This document shows, piece after piece, positions 1-6,130 of a stretch of 9,389 nt of DNA. The stretch covers positions 1 to 9,389 of the forward strand of contig NZ_CALHIK010000002.1 of assembly GCF_938030785.1 (NCBI RefSeq). Reading direction: 5' to 3'. Source of the DNA: an uncultured Campylobacter sp. (GTDB lineage Bacteria; Campylobacterota; Campylobacteria; Campylobacterales; Campylobacteraceae). The position numbers and the translations under genes were made by a program. Below the pieces are notes generated by a model that was not told the origin of the DNA, did not search any database, and saw only the letters and a program-made list of their open reading frames with translations. The stretch's first letter is position 1. Each line of letters begins with the position of its first letter.

Positions 1-443
1 GCTCGATAATGCCGGGCAAGGTAAATCCGACGCAGTGCGAAGCCGTCACGATGGTAGCGGCACAGGTGATGGGCAACCACGTCTCGATCTCCGTTGCCGC
101 AAGCCAGGGCAACTTCGAGCTAAACGTCTTTAAGCCGGTTCTTACATACAACCTCATCCAAAGCATCCGCCTGCTAAGCGACGCGATGAATAGCTTTGAA
201 AAACACTGCGCTTGCGGTATCACGGCAAACGCCGCGAAAATCGACAAGCTGCTGCACGAAAGCCTGATGCTAGTAACCGCGCTAAATCCGCACATCGGCT
301 ACGCAAATGCCGCCAAGATCGCCAAAACCGCGCACCATAACGGCACAACGCTGCGCGAGGAAGCGATAAAATCGGGCATACTAACCGCCGAGGAATTTGA
401 CGCGTGGGTGGTACCCGAGGATATGATCGCGCCGAAGGAGTAA
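1..443 (+). CDS. fumC: Fumarate hydratase class II (FumC), C-terminal part, 5' end outside window
   Basis: Class II fumarase is the cytosolic, iron-independent homotetramer that interconverts fumarate and L-malate. The reading frame is open from base 3. The first readable residues are SIMPGKVNP, which is the end of the superfamily signature GSSxMPxKxNP; its Lys and Asn match substrate-binding residues of E. coli FumC (K324, N326). The following PTQCEA and GNFELN distinguish FumC from aspartase (AspA), which has different residues after KxNP. About 146 of the usual ~460 residues are present, ending at TAA with the normal C-terminal domain (HIGY, AAKIAKTAH, EFD.WV.PE). The ATG at base 9 is the internal Met of the signature, not a start. 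In Campylobacter this enzyme serves the TCA cycle and the reverse flow to fumarate for fumarate respiration. No operon partner is visible downstream. Confidence 0.96.
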   Translation, partial: SIMPGKVNPTQCEAVTMVAAQVMGNHVSISVAASQGNFELNVFKPVLTYNLIQSIRLLSDAMNSFEKHCACGITANAAKIDKLLHESLMLVTALNPHIGYANAAKIAKTAHHNGTTLREEAIKSGILTAEEFDAWVVPEDMIAPKE

Positions 444-612
444 ACTCGGCGCTTTGCTTTTTGGGCTCGGCAGGGTTCGCTCGGCGGAATTTCTCTTTGG
501 CTCGGCGAGATTAGGGCGTTTCGGTAAAATTTGATCGCTTCGATAAAATTTGATTGTTCTGCGTGACGTGCTCGCCTTGAGCGATTTCGCAGAGCTTGTC
601 TTGCACGGTTTT

Positions 613-654
613 GCCGAGTTTGCTTTAAAGCGATTTCGCCGAGCTTTCTTTAAA
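613..654. repeat. Two near-identical 17-bp direct repeats
   Basis: The units at 613-629 and 638-654 both read GCCGAG-(T/C)TT(G/T)-CTTTAAA and differ at two positions. Their starts are 25 bp apart. A related AGCGATTTCGC word lies next to the second unit and again near 580. They are short and imperfect, so they could be remnants of slippage and need not be functional. Confidence 0.5.
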
Positions 655-686
655 ATCCGTAAATTTGAAAGCGAAATTTGCGGATT
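654..686 (+). terminator. Hairpin downstream of fumC, possible terminator
   Basis: AATCCGTAAATTT (654-666) pairs with AAATTTGCGGATT (674-686) around a 7-nt loop. In plus-strand RNA the single non-Watson-Crick position (660/680) is a U-G wobble, while in minus-strand RNA it would be an A-C mismatch, so the structure favours plus-strand transcription. It lies about 210 bases after the fumC stop. The bases after it (AAATTTACTTT) are only weakly U-rich, so terminator activity is uncertain. Confidence 0.4.
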
Positions 687-697
687 AAATTTACTTT

Positions 698-739
698 GGT
701 AACGCGGCTCTTGCTGTTCGCTAAAATAGCGAAATTACC
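698..739. repeat. Inverted repeat with perfect inner 7-bp stem
   Basis: TTCGCTA (717-723) and TAGCGAA (727-733) are perfect complements separated by AAA. An outer pair GGTAA (698-702) / TTACC (735-739) encloses it. It sits about 150 bases before the next start codon. No U-tract follows on either strand, so I call it only as a repeat. Confidence 0.5.
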
Positions 740-889
740 GAAGCTAAAGCCACCTTTTGCCTTTAAATTTCTATCCGTCATTTCATGCCCCGTCAAATAC
801 ATATCAAAACCGCCGCTAAGATAAAATTTTAAATGCTTCGTAAGCGGCCAGAGGATAAAATGCGCCAAAATTTACAAAACGAGGATTTT

Positions 890-1702
890 ATGAGGGACTA
901 TGATAAGGAGCCGTTGATCATAAACGATTACACCGTCTATCATGTATTTTCTTGGAATATATTTACTTGCATATTGTGTTTTTTGCTTTTAAGTTATGAT
1001 CTGATTACTACCGGCACTACGGGAAAATTTAGCGCTTTCGGTATCATTTCTTTAATTTTCGCGACATATACTTTCATACGATTTAGGATTTCGGCAGAGC
1101 AAAATTTTTCCAAAAATCCGAGCTATTTTTATTTTTCAAACAGCCTGATCCGCTATAACGGAAATATGAAGATAAAAAATAGTATAATCTCCGAAACTAA
1201 GATAGCCCCAGCTCCGTCCGCAAATATATCTAGCGTTCATTTCTGCGTAGTATGCGAATTAGAAACCTCCTACGGCAGGTTTCATTATTTAAGCTCGTAT
1301 GAGTTATATAGATATTCAAGTATAGGCGTTCATATAGGCAAACTTGTTCTTTATATAAAGCATCTAATGCTATATTTTATATTTGCTCTGCCGTATAAAA
1401 TTTACAGACTCAAAAAGAGCTCGGAGCCCCTTTGGTTACTAAAAAGAAATTTCGTCATCAAATTTAATAACAGAAATTTCTTTTTAGTAAATGCCGTATC
1501 TGCAAAAGAGTATCATGAGCTGCTGCAATATTTCAAGGCGCTAAACGTAAAAATAGAAGATCGGACCGACTTTATACCGCAAGCTCAAAACAACGACTAT
1601 TTCACCGATAAAAACGAAATTTGGAGCGACGATTTTAGCGATACGCAAATTCCAGAGAAAAATTTTAAATGGAAGCTTAGGCGATTTTTTAGTTTGGATT
1701 GA
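890..1702 (+). CDS. Hypothetical AT-rich membrane-anchored protein
   Basis: I do not recognise this protein. With the start chosen here it is 270 residues. Two hydrophobic segments near the N-terminus (about residues 20-40 and 48-65) look like a membrane hairpin. After them comes a mixed region (about 78-135) with alternating strands (YFYFSNSLIRYNG, KIKNSIIS) that resembles bacterial PH-like or YcxB-like membrane-tethered domains, a third, weaker hydrophobic basic stretch (150-172), and an acidic tail. The frame is open from an ATG at 833, and ATGs lie at 833, 860 and 890. I chose 890 because GAGG at 881-884 is well spaced and the residues before it look like translated spacer; 860 also has a GAGG (851-854). 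The gene is clearly more AT-rich than fumC or torA, which hints at foreign origin or weak selection. It is convergent with the torA operon. Confidence 0.7.
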   Translation: MRDYDKEPLIINDYTVYHVFSWNIFTCILCFLLLSYDLITTGTTGKFSAFGIISLIFATYTFIRFRISAEQNFSKNPSYFYFSNSLIRYNGNMKIKNSIISETKIAPAPSANISSVHFCVVCELETSYGRFHYLSSYELYRYSSIGVHIGKLVLYIKHLMLYFIFALPYKIYRLKKSSEPLWLLKRNFVIKFNNRNFFLVNAVSAKEYHELLQYFKALNVKIEDRTDFIPQAQNNDYFTDKNEIWSDDFSDTQIPEKNFKWKLRRFFSLD

Positions 1703-1714
1703 AATTCTAGCTCA

Positions 1715-1728
1715 AACGGCAAGCCGTT
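1715..1728 (+). terminator. Short hairpin after the 890-1702 gene
   Basis: AACGG (1715-1719) pairs with CCGTT (1724-1728) around a CAAG loop, 12 bases after the TGA stop. The next bases (AAATTT) give only a short U-run, so this is a weak terminator candidate. Confidence 0.35.
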
Positions 1729-1793
1729 AAATTTCACGAGCAAATAGGGCGGAGCGGGGCGGCGAGGCAAATACCCACTCGCCGCTCCTCTAG

Positions 1794-1913
1794 CTTGCCA
1801 CATTCACAAACCTATGGCAAGCAAAAATTCACTCAACCCGTCGCCACGATAGAAAAGCTTCAGGTAATTCAAAATCAACCCGCAAACTTGCCATAGCCGC
1901 AAGGCTACGGCAA
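1794..1913. repeat. Cluster of mutually exclusive inverted-repeat arms
   Basis: Four arms share the core TTGCCA or its complement. A is CTTGCCA (1794-1800); B is CTATGGCAAG (1812-1821); C is TTGCCATAGCC (1888-1898, preceded by C at 1887); D is GGCTACGGCAA (1903-1913). A can pair with B (7 bp). B pairs perfectly with CTTGCCATAG of C (10 bp). C pairs with D (11 bp with one mismatch) around a GCAA loop of the GNRA tetraloop type. These pairings compete for B and C. Whether this is regulatory or just a repeat-derived remnant cannot be told from the sequence. Confidence 0.55.
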
Positions 1914-1959
1914 ATCAAAATCGATCCCGACCAGTTGTCGCAGTAAATCCACGGCGGGT

Positions 1960-2000
1960 GCGGTTCGGGGCATAAAAAGCCGCTCTAAAGCCCGAACCGC
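1960..2000 (-). terminator. 10-bp GC-rich hairpin after torA
   Basis: GCGGTTCGGG (1960-1969) and CCCGAACCGC (1991-2000) are perfect complements with a 21-nt loop, starting 9 bases after the torA stop. Its place and strength fit the 3' end of the operon. No U-tract follows on the minus strand, so it may stabilise the mRNA end or need Rho instead of being a classic intrinsic terminator. Confidence 0.5.
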
Positions 2001-2009
2001 TCCTAATCC

Positions 2010-4526
2010 TTACTTCGCCCCTTTAGGCGGCATAAACGCGGTTAGCTTGATATCCTCGCCCGCCTTGTGTTTATAAAGCTCGATATCCACCAGCGCCGTG
2101 TGGGAGATGTTGCCGTTGGCAAGCTCGCTCGTAGGCAGGTCGATCGTAAGCACGTTCGGATTTCCATTTTTGCAAAGACCCTCGGCATTAGGATCGTACC
2201 ACGCACCTTCGAAGATCTGCACCACGCCGCGCATTATGTCGCCGCTTACGTTGGCTCCCGCCAAAATTTCTCCGCGAGCGTTATAAACGCGCACCAGATC
2301 GCCCTGCTTGATGCCGAGCTCCTTAGCGTCCTCGGTATTTATTAGCACCGGCTCGCGATCCGCGACGGCGTATCTCTTGCGATTTGAGGTGTTGCTCTGC
2401 TGTGAATGCAAGCGATCAAGCGGATGCAGACTAAGCAGGTGAAATTTCGCAGGCTTATCCTTCATCCCGAGCCACTCGACGGGCTCAAACCACATCGGAT
2501 GCGCGCCGCAGTCTTTGTAGTTCATCGCAGCAATCGTATCGGAGTAAATTTCGATCAGCCCGCTAGGCGTTCCTAAAGCCTCCAAAACGGGATCGTTTCT
2601 AAAATCCTCAAACGTCACGTACGCAGCATTCTCAGGCGTCTCATAAAATTCTGTCGGCTCGTTTTTCTCCCACCACTGCTCAAAGCTCGGCATCTGCATA
2701 CCCAAAGCGGTGTTTGCGTTCACGGCGCTTGCCGCTCCTTCGTAAAATTCCTTGATCCAGTCCATCTCCGTTTTGCCGCCGTCTGTATAAACCTCGGCAA
2801 GCCCGTCTGCGTAAGCCTTGCAAAGGTCGGTGAAAATTTGATAATCGTCCTTCGCGCCGTGCTGCTTGGCGACAACCTGCTTCATCGGGATGATATGCAT
2901 ATTGGAGTAGTCTCCGCTCATCGTGATGTCGTTGCGCTCATACTCCGTCGTGGTCGGGAACACGATGTCCGCCATCTTCGCAGTCGGCGTCCAGTAAATT
3001 TCATTTACTACGATGGTGCGCGGCTTGCGCCAAGCTTTGATGTTGGTGTTGGTGTCTTGATGGTGCACGATCGGATTTCCGCCGACCCAGTAGATAAAGT
3101 CGATCTGCGGATAGGTGATCTTTTCGCCGTTTGCGTCGATCGTCTTGCTAGGATTTAGCAGCGCGTCCGCGATGCGAGCTAGAGGGAAAGCAACCTTCGC
3201 CGTATTTACCAGCCACGCTTGAGTGGCTTCATCGCCTTGCTTCTGATCCTGCGCAAGCCCTAAAAATTTGCCGTCCTTAACGATGCCGACGCTTGCCGCG
3301 TTCATTCCGCCGATCACGCCGCCCGCGCAGGTAGGCGCGCCGCCGTTAGCGTAGTGGTAGCTAAAGCCGAACCCTCCTCCGGCAAGTCCGATCTGCCCCA
3401 GCATCGCGCATAGAGTTACGATCATCCAGTGTGCCTGCTCGCCGTGATGAGCGCGCTGGATACCCCAGCCGGCCATTATCATCGTGCGATTTTCGTAAAA
3501 TTTTATCGCAAGCTCTTTGATCACGTCCGCGCTAATGCCGCAAATTTCGCTAGCCCACTCCGGCGTTTTAGCCACGCCGTCGCTCTGCCCCGTGAGGTAT
3601 GGCACGAATTTTTCAAAGCCCACGGTGTAGTTTTGTAAAAATTCCTTATCGTACTTGCCCTGCGAGTAGAGGTGCTGCGCCATGCCTAACATCATCGCTA
3701 CGTCGGTGTTCGGGCGAGGGGTAATCCATCGCGCCTTGCCCTCGAAATACTTGCCGCTTACGGTTTTGATCGGATCGATGATGATGATCTCTTTGTCGCT
3801 GTTTTTTAGCTGCTCAAAATACTTAAATCCCTGCTCGTCCGAACTCGTCCACGCCACGCGAAGCGTAGAGATCGGATTTAGCCCCCAAAAGACCACGACT
3901 TTGGAGTTTTCAAGTACCACGGGCCACGAGGTTTGCTGCTCATAGACCTGATTTGAGCCCGTTACGTGCGGCATTATGACCTGCGCCGCACCCGTGGAGT
4001 AATCGCCCGTGACGCCCGTAAAACCGCCGGTTAAGTTCATAAATCTATGAAGCAGCGTCCTTGAGACATGCACGTTGCCCGTGCTCTGCCAGCCGTAGCT
4101 TCCCGCAAATACCGAGTCTGCGCCCTTTTGCTCGCGCGTCTTTTTAAGCTCGCGCGCGACAAGTTTAATCGCGTCTTCATATTTTACCTCGACCCATTCG
4201 TCAAGCCCTCGAAGCTCGGGCTTTGGATTATCGGGATCGGCGAGGTAGGATTTTCGCACCATCGGCGCTTTGATGCGCGTATTATAAACGAGATCCGCCA
4301 TCGTATTTTGAAGAGTATTGGGAATTTTAGAGGTGATCTTCCACGGCGCGGATTTTACGATCTTGCCGTTTTTGACGCTCACTTTTAAAATTCCCCATCG
4401 CGCCGCGGTTAAAATTTCGCCGTTTTTCTTAAGCGCGGTGAGTTTATCCGCCGCGAGCATCGAGCTTGGAATGAGCGGAAGCGCCGAAACCGCCGCGCCG
4501 AGCTTTAAAAAATTTCGTCTTTTCAT
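2010..4526 (-). CDS. torA: Periplasmic TMAO/DMSO reductase TorA (molybdopterin enzyme)
   Basis: TorA reduces trimethylamine N-oxide (in C. jejuni also DMSO) in the periplasm as a terminal electron acceptor, using a bis-molybdopterin guanine dinucleotide cofactor. The 838-residue protein begins with a Tat signal (MKRRNFLKLGAA, hydrophobic run, cleavage near residue 25), so it is exported folded. It has the DMSO-reductase family layout and no N-terminal iron-sulfur cluster motif. Visible landmarks are SYGWQSTG (143-150), GDYSTGAAQ with the expected Mo-ligand Ser177, QQTSWP, a WGLNP motif, an AGWGIQR segment, HHQDTN, NDITMSGDYSN, and the C-terminal cofactor-binding domain (HPLDRLHSQ, NARGEILAG, EGAWYDP, LCKNGNPNVLT). 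These match E. coli TorA as I remember it along the whole length. Its ATG overlaps the cytochrome stop in an ATGA, with AAAGGA upstream, so the two are translationally coupled. The dedicated chaperone (TorD type) is not in the window. Confidence 0.95.
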   Translation of the reverse strand: MKRRNFLKLGAAVSALPLIPSSMLAADKLTALKKNGEILTAARWGILKVSVKNGKIVKSAPWKITSKIPNTLQNTMADLVYNTRIKAPMVRKSYLADPDNPKPELRGLDEWVEVKYEDAIKLVARELKKTREQKGADSVFAGSYGWQSTGNVHVSRTLLHRFMNLTGGFTGVTGDYSTGAAQVIMPHVTGSNQVYEQQTSWPVVLENSKVVVFWGLNPISTLRVAWTSSDEQGFKYFEQLKNSDKEIIIIDPIKTVSGKYFEGKARWITPRPNTDVAMMLGMAQHLYSQGKYDKEFLQNYTVGFEKFVPYLTGQSDGVAKTPEWASEICGISADVIKELAIKFYENRTMIMAGWGIQRAHHGEQAHWMIVTLCAMLGQIGLAGGGFGFSYHYANGGAPTCAGGVIGGMNAASVGIVKDGKFLGLAQDQKQGDEATQAWLVNTAKVAFPLARIADALLNPSKTIDANGEKITYPQIDFIYWVGGNPIVHHQDTNTNIKAWRKPRTIVVNEIYWTPTAKMADIVFPTTTEYERNDITMSGDYSNMHIIPMKQVVAKQHGAKDDYQIFTDLCKAYADGLAEVYTDGGKTEMDWIKEFYEGAASAVNANTALGMQMPSFEQWWEKNEPTEFYETPENAAYVTFEDFRNDPVLEALGTPSGLIEIYSDTIAAMNYKDCGAHPMWFEPVEWLGMKDKPAKFHLLSLHPLDRLHSQQSNTSNRKRYAVADREPVLINTEDAKELGIKQGDLVRVYNARGEILAGANVSGDIMRGVVQIFEGAWYDPNAEGLCKNGNPNVLTIDLPTSELANGNISHTALVDIELYKHKAGEDIKLTAFMPPKGAK

Positions 4527-5131
4527 TTCATATCCTTTAAATTTACGTCCTTGGAGTGCTTTTGCAGATACTGCACCACCGTCCAGCTCTCATCCTTGCT
4601 AATAGGCGTGCGCGAAAGCATCGATTTGATGTAGCCCGGCCATCTGTTGGCTTCATAATCGGCTGGCTGGTGCAGAGCGTGACAGACGCTACACGAGGCT
4701 TCAAATTTCTCCTTCGCGCCAGCGAAAATTTTATCCACGTCGCCGCTTAGCGCGCCCTCGTCGGTGTAGGCGGTTATTTTAACCTTATTAAAGCCGTCCT
4801 CTTCGCCCAAGCTCTCGCTTTGAAATTTAGCCTGCTTCGAAAACGCCACCGCGATTATGCGCGCTTTAGGCGTGAAATAAATAACGTTGGGCGCCTTTGG
4901 ATTTTGATAGCCGGTAAGCGAAAATTTCACTACTCCGTCCTTAACCTCCAAAACCTCTATGGCGTTTGTGGGCAGCAGCCTGCCGTCCTTGTGCGACAAA
5001 TCGCCGCTTACGCTTACCTGCTTTAACACCGTGCCGTAAAGCGTCTCGCCCGCCTTAACCTCGGCGCCAGCGTAGCTTGCGATCGCAGCCGCAAGAGCCG
5101 CCGCAGCCGCAATAGAATTTAAAAACTTCAT
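4523..5131 (-). CDS. Monoheme cytochrome c, TorC C-terminal-domain type, electron donor to TorA
   Basis: This 202-residue protein is probably the periplasmic c-type cytochrome that hands electrons to TorA, as proposed for Cj0265c next to TorA in C. jejuni. A Sec signal peptide (basic MKFLNS, then an alanine-rich core, cleavage near AGA, residue 23) is followed by a beta-rich region (about 25-125) and one heme site, CSVCH at 147-151. The text around it (CHALH.P, ANRWPGYIKSM, QYLQKH) resembles the last heme domain of E. coli TorC. Met171 is the likely distal heme ligand. The NapC-like pentaheme half of TorC is absent, so menaquinol oxidation must be done by another complex. The gene has AAAGGA before its ATG, follows the DsbI-like gene by 20 bases and overlaps torA by 4 bases. 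Confidence 0.9.
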   Translation of the reverse strand: MKFLNSIAAAAALAAAIASYAGAEVKAGETLYGTVLKQVSVSGDLSHKDGRLLPTNAIEVLEVKDGVVKFSLTGYQNPKAPNVIYFTPKARIIAVAFSKQAKFQSESLGEEDGFNKVKITAYTDEGALSGDVDKIFAGAKEKFEASCSVCHALHQPADYEANRWPGYIKSMLSRTPISKDESWTVVQYLQKHSKDVNLKDMK

Positions 5132-5151
5132 GCTTATCCTTTCTTAAAATT

Positions 5152-5751
5152 TTAAAAACTTCTCGTAAATCTGCCGTATAAAAAGCCCGCAAACATAACG
5201 GCCAAAATCGCCGCGAATGCCGCAAATGCTACCTGTGCGCACTGCGCCGCGTCTGCAAATTTAATGCTCGGCACCAGATAAAATCCCTCGCCGTAAAATC
5301 CGCTAAAAAAGCTCTGCACATCGCTAAGCGCGGTGCCTGCGGGGAAGGACGGGGTACCCGTGCAGCTTGCGGGGCGAAATAGCTCCGGCAGCAGGCTATC
5401 AAGCGGCGCCGCAAAAGGAAATGCGGGCGCTGCGAGGCAATTCGCGGTATCTGCGGCAGGGTGCAGCGCGGAGCTTTGTAAATAGCCGTATATCGCACCC
5501 GCAAAGCCAAGCGCGTAGGCAACGAGCCTTGCTATGAAGCTAAAGGACATCAGCAAGCCGATGAGCGCACCTACGCCCGCTACGGCAAAGCCCAGACGCA
5601 CGAGGGCGCCCATCTGCGTAGGCGACATAAAAAGGTAGCGCTGAAAGAAAAAATATGATGCCGCAAGATAGCCTGCGCTTATCACAAAGAGCCAAAACCA
5701 CGGCGTGGCAGTATTTTGCCACGCGTAAATCTTCAAAATCAATCTATTCAA
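5152..5751 (-). CDS. DsbI/DsbB-family four-helix membrane protein lacking the first CXXC
   Basis: The 199 residues read as a DsbI-type relative of DsbB, the inner-membrane enzyme that passes electrons from periplasmic dithiols to quinone. Four membrane segments are visible (about 19-36, 50-69, 72-91, 170-192). Family landmarks are FFFQRYLFMSP before the first periplasmic motif, FPFAAPLDSLLPELFRP in the second loop, and EGFYLVPSIKF before helix 4. Where DsbI has PCEQCVYIR this protein has PTQMGALVR: the cysteines are Thr45 and Gly48 (codons ACG and GGC), while Arg52, equivalent to the quinone-binding Arg48 of DsbB, is kept. Second-loop Cys105 and Cys130 remain; Cys171 lies in helix 4. Quinone reduction by the normal route should therefore be impossible. 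The frame is intact and starts at TTG (5751) with GGAGG 5 bases upstream. It is first in the operon with the cytochrome and torA. Its function is unknown. Confidence 0.8.
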   Translation of the reverse strand: MNRLILKIYAWQNTATPWFWLFVISAGYLAASYFFFQRYLFMSPTQMGALVRLGFAVAGVGALIGLLMSFSFIARLVAYALGFAGAIYGYLQSSALHPAADTANCLAAPAFPFAAPLDSLLPELFRPASCTGTPSFPAGTALSDVQSFFSGFYGEGFYLVPSIKFADAAQCAQVAFAAFAAILAVMFAGFLYGRFTRSF

Positions 5752-5756
5752 GATCT

Positions 5757-5761
5757 CCTCC
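5757..5761 (-). promoter_or_regulatory. Strong Shine-Dalgarno that fixes a TTG start
   Basis: On the minus strand GGAGG ends 5 bases before TTG at 5751. The next in-frame ATG would be residue 42, inside the second half of the first membrane region, so the TTG with this strong site is the start of the DsbI-like gene. Confidence 0.7.
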
Positions 5762-5771
5762 GTCTTATAAA

Positions 5772-5802
5772 ATTCTTAAGAATACTTTTTAATCTTAAGA
5801 TT
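5772..5802. promoter_or_regulatory. Two 12-bp palindromes sharing a core, candidate operator
   Basis: ATTCTTAAGAAT (5772-5783) and AATCTTAAGATT (5791-5802) are both perfect palindromes and share the core TCTTAAGA. Their centres are 19 bp apart, close to two helical turns, as expected for a pair of dimeric repressor sites. They lie between the likely -10 box (5818-5823) and the ribosome binding site of the torA operon, where binding would block transcription. The regulator is unknown. Confidence 0.5.
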
Positions 5803-5817
5803 TAAATTTATGAGGGA

Positions 5818-5826
5818 ATTATAGCA
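5818..5826 (-). promoter_or_regulatory. Extended -10 promoter of the torA operon
   Basis: The minus strand reads TGCTATAAT, a full extended -10 box, with no recognisable -35, as is usual for Campylobacter sigma-70 promoters. Transcription would start near 5811, giving a leader of about 60 bases that carries both palindromes. Confidence 0.55.
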
Positions 5827-6130
5827 ATAAAAGATAAAAATTCGAGTCTGTATTGCCCTAAATATCGGAGTTTTATAAGCTTTAAGCTTAACGTATAAAA
5901 TTTCAATTTTAAAATTCGACGCTCCTTGCGCAGCGGCGGAAAGTTTTTGAGATATGAAATTAAAACCGTAGATTTTATAAAATTTTATCTTTATTCGGCT
6001 CTGTTTTGATAAAAAATATAACTGATTTAAAACCCCGGGTAGCCCCGACGCTCAATAAATATTATGAAGATGATATAATGAGCCGAAATTTTGAATAATA
6101 TCACTTTATAATTTAAGGACGAGGTGCCGT
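5827..6130. other. Rest of the divergent intergenic region
   Basis: AT-rich DNA between the torA operon and the divergent gene at 6131. Apart from the promoter boxes on each side I see no gene. A short GC-rich patch with CCCCGGG lies near 6033. TTTATAAGCTTTAAGC-like words near 5870-5890 give weak symmetry, which I do not call as a site. Confidence 0.5.
6071..6112 (+). promoter_or_regulatory. Candidate -10 boxes for the 6131 gene
   Basis: TGATATAAT (6071-6079) is an extended -10 box and would give a leader of roughly 45 bases. A second TATAAT at 6107-6112 would give a leader of only about 12 bases, so the first is preferred. GAGG at 6121-6124 is the ribosome binding site, 6 bases before the ATG. 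Confidence 0.5.

Larger units (their letters stand above)
444..889. other. Gene-free spacer with degenerate repeats downstream of fumC
   Basis: I find no convincing gene here. A minus-strand open frame at 650-868 has no family resemblance and only low-complexity content. The first part repeats the word CTCGGC about four times (444-510) and TAAAATTTGAT twice (near 525 and 545). AGCGATTTCGC-type words recur near 580 and 630. Two strong hairpins follow (654-686 and 717-733, described separately). Just before the next gene, GCCGCT (812-817) and AGCGGC (843-848) can pair around a possible -10 box TAAAAT (822-827). The composition looks like decayed or repeat-expanded intergenic DNA. Confidence 0.6.
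1703..2009. other. Structured spacer between convergent genes
   Basis: There is no credible gene in these 307 bases. They contain at least five inverted repeats: a small hairpin right after the upstream gene (1715-1728); a GC-rich stem CGGCGAG (1760-1766) / CTCGCCG (1778-1784) extended past a bulge by GGAG/CTCC; a group of TTGCCA/TGGCAA arms (1794-1913); and the 10-bp stem at 1960-2000. Since both flanking genes end here, termination from both sides is the obvious role. Confidence 0.6.

Noticed and set aside
650..868. Minus-strand 72-codon open frame between fumC and the next gene
   Set aside because: Low-complexity content, no family resemblance, and it overlaps hairpins and the ribosome binding region of the plus-strand gene.
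1794..1913. Riboswitch
   Set aside because: Alternative stems are present, but they lie after, not before, genes on both strands and match no riboswitch core that I know.
2067..5026. Several plus-strand open frames opposite torA and the cytochrome gene
   Set aside because: They are antisense shadows of GC-rich coding sequence; none has a ribosome binding site with family-like protein content, while the minus-strand proteins are clearly real.
5229..5722. Other minus-strand frames inside the DsbI-like gene, considered as sign of a frameshift
   Set aside because: The 199-residue frame keeps DsbI landmarks from the first to the last helix, so there is no break; the missing CXXC is due to substitutions (ACG and GGC codons), not to a shift.
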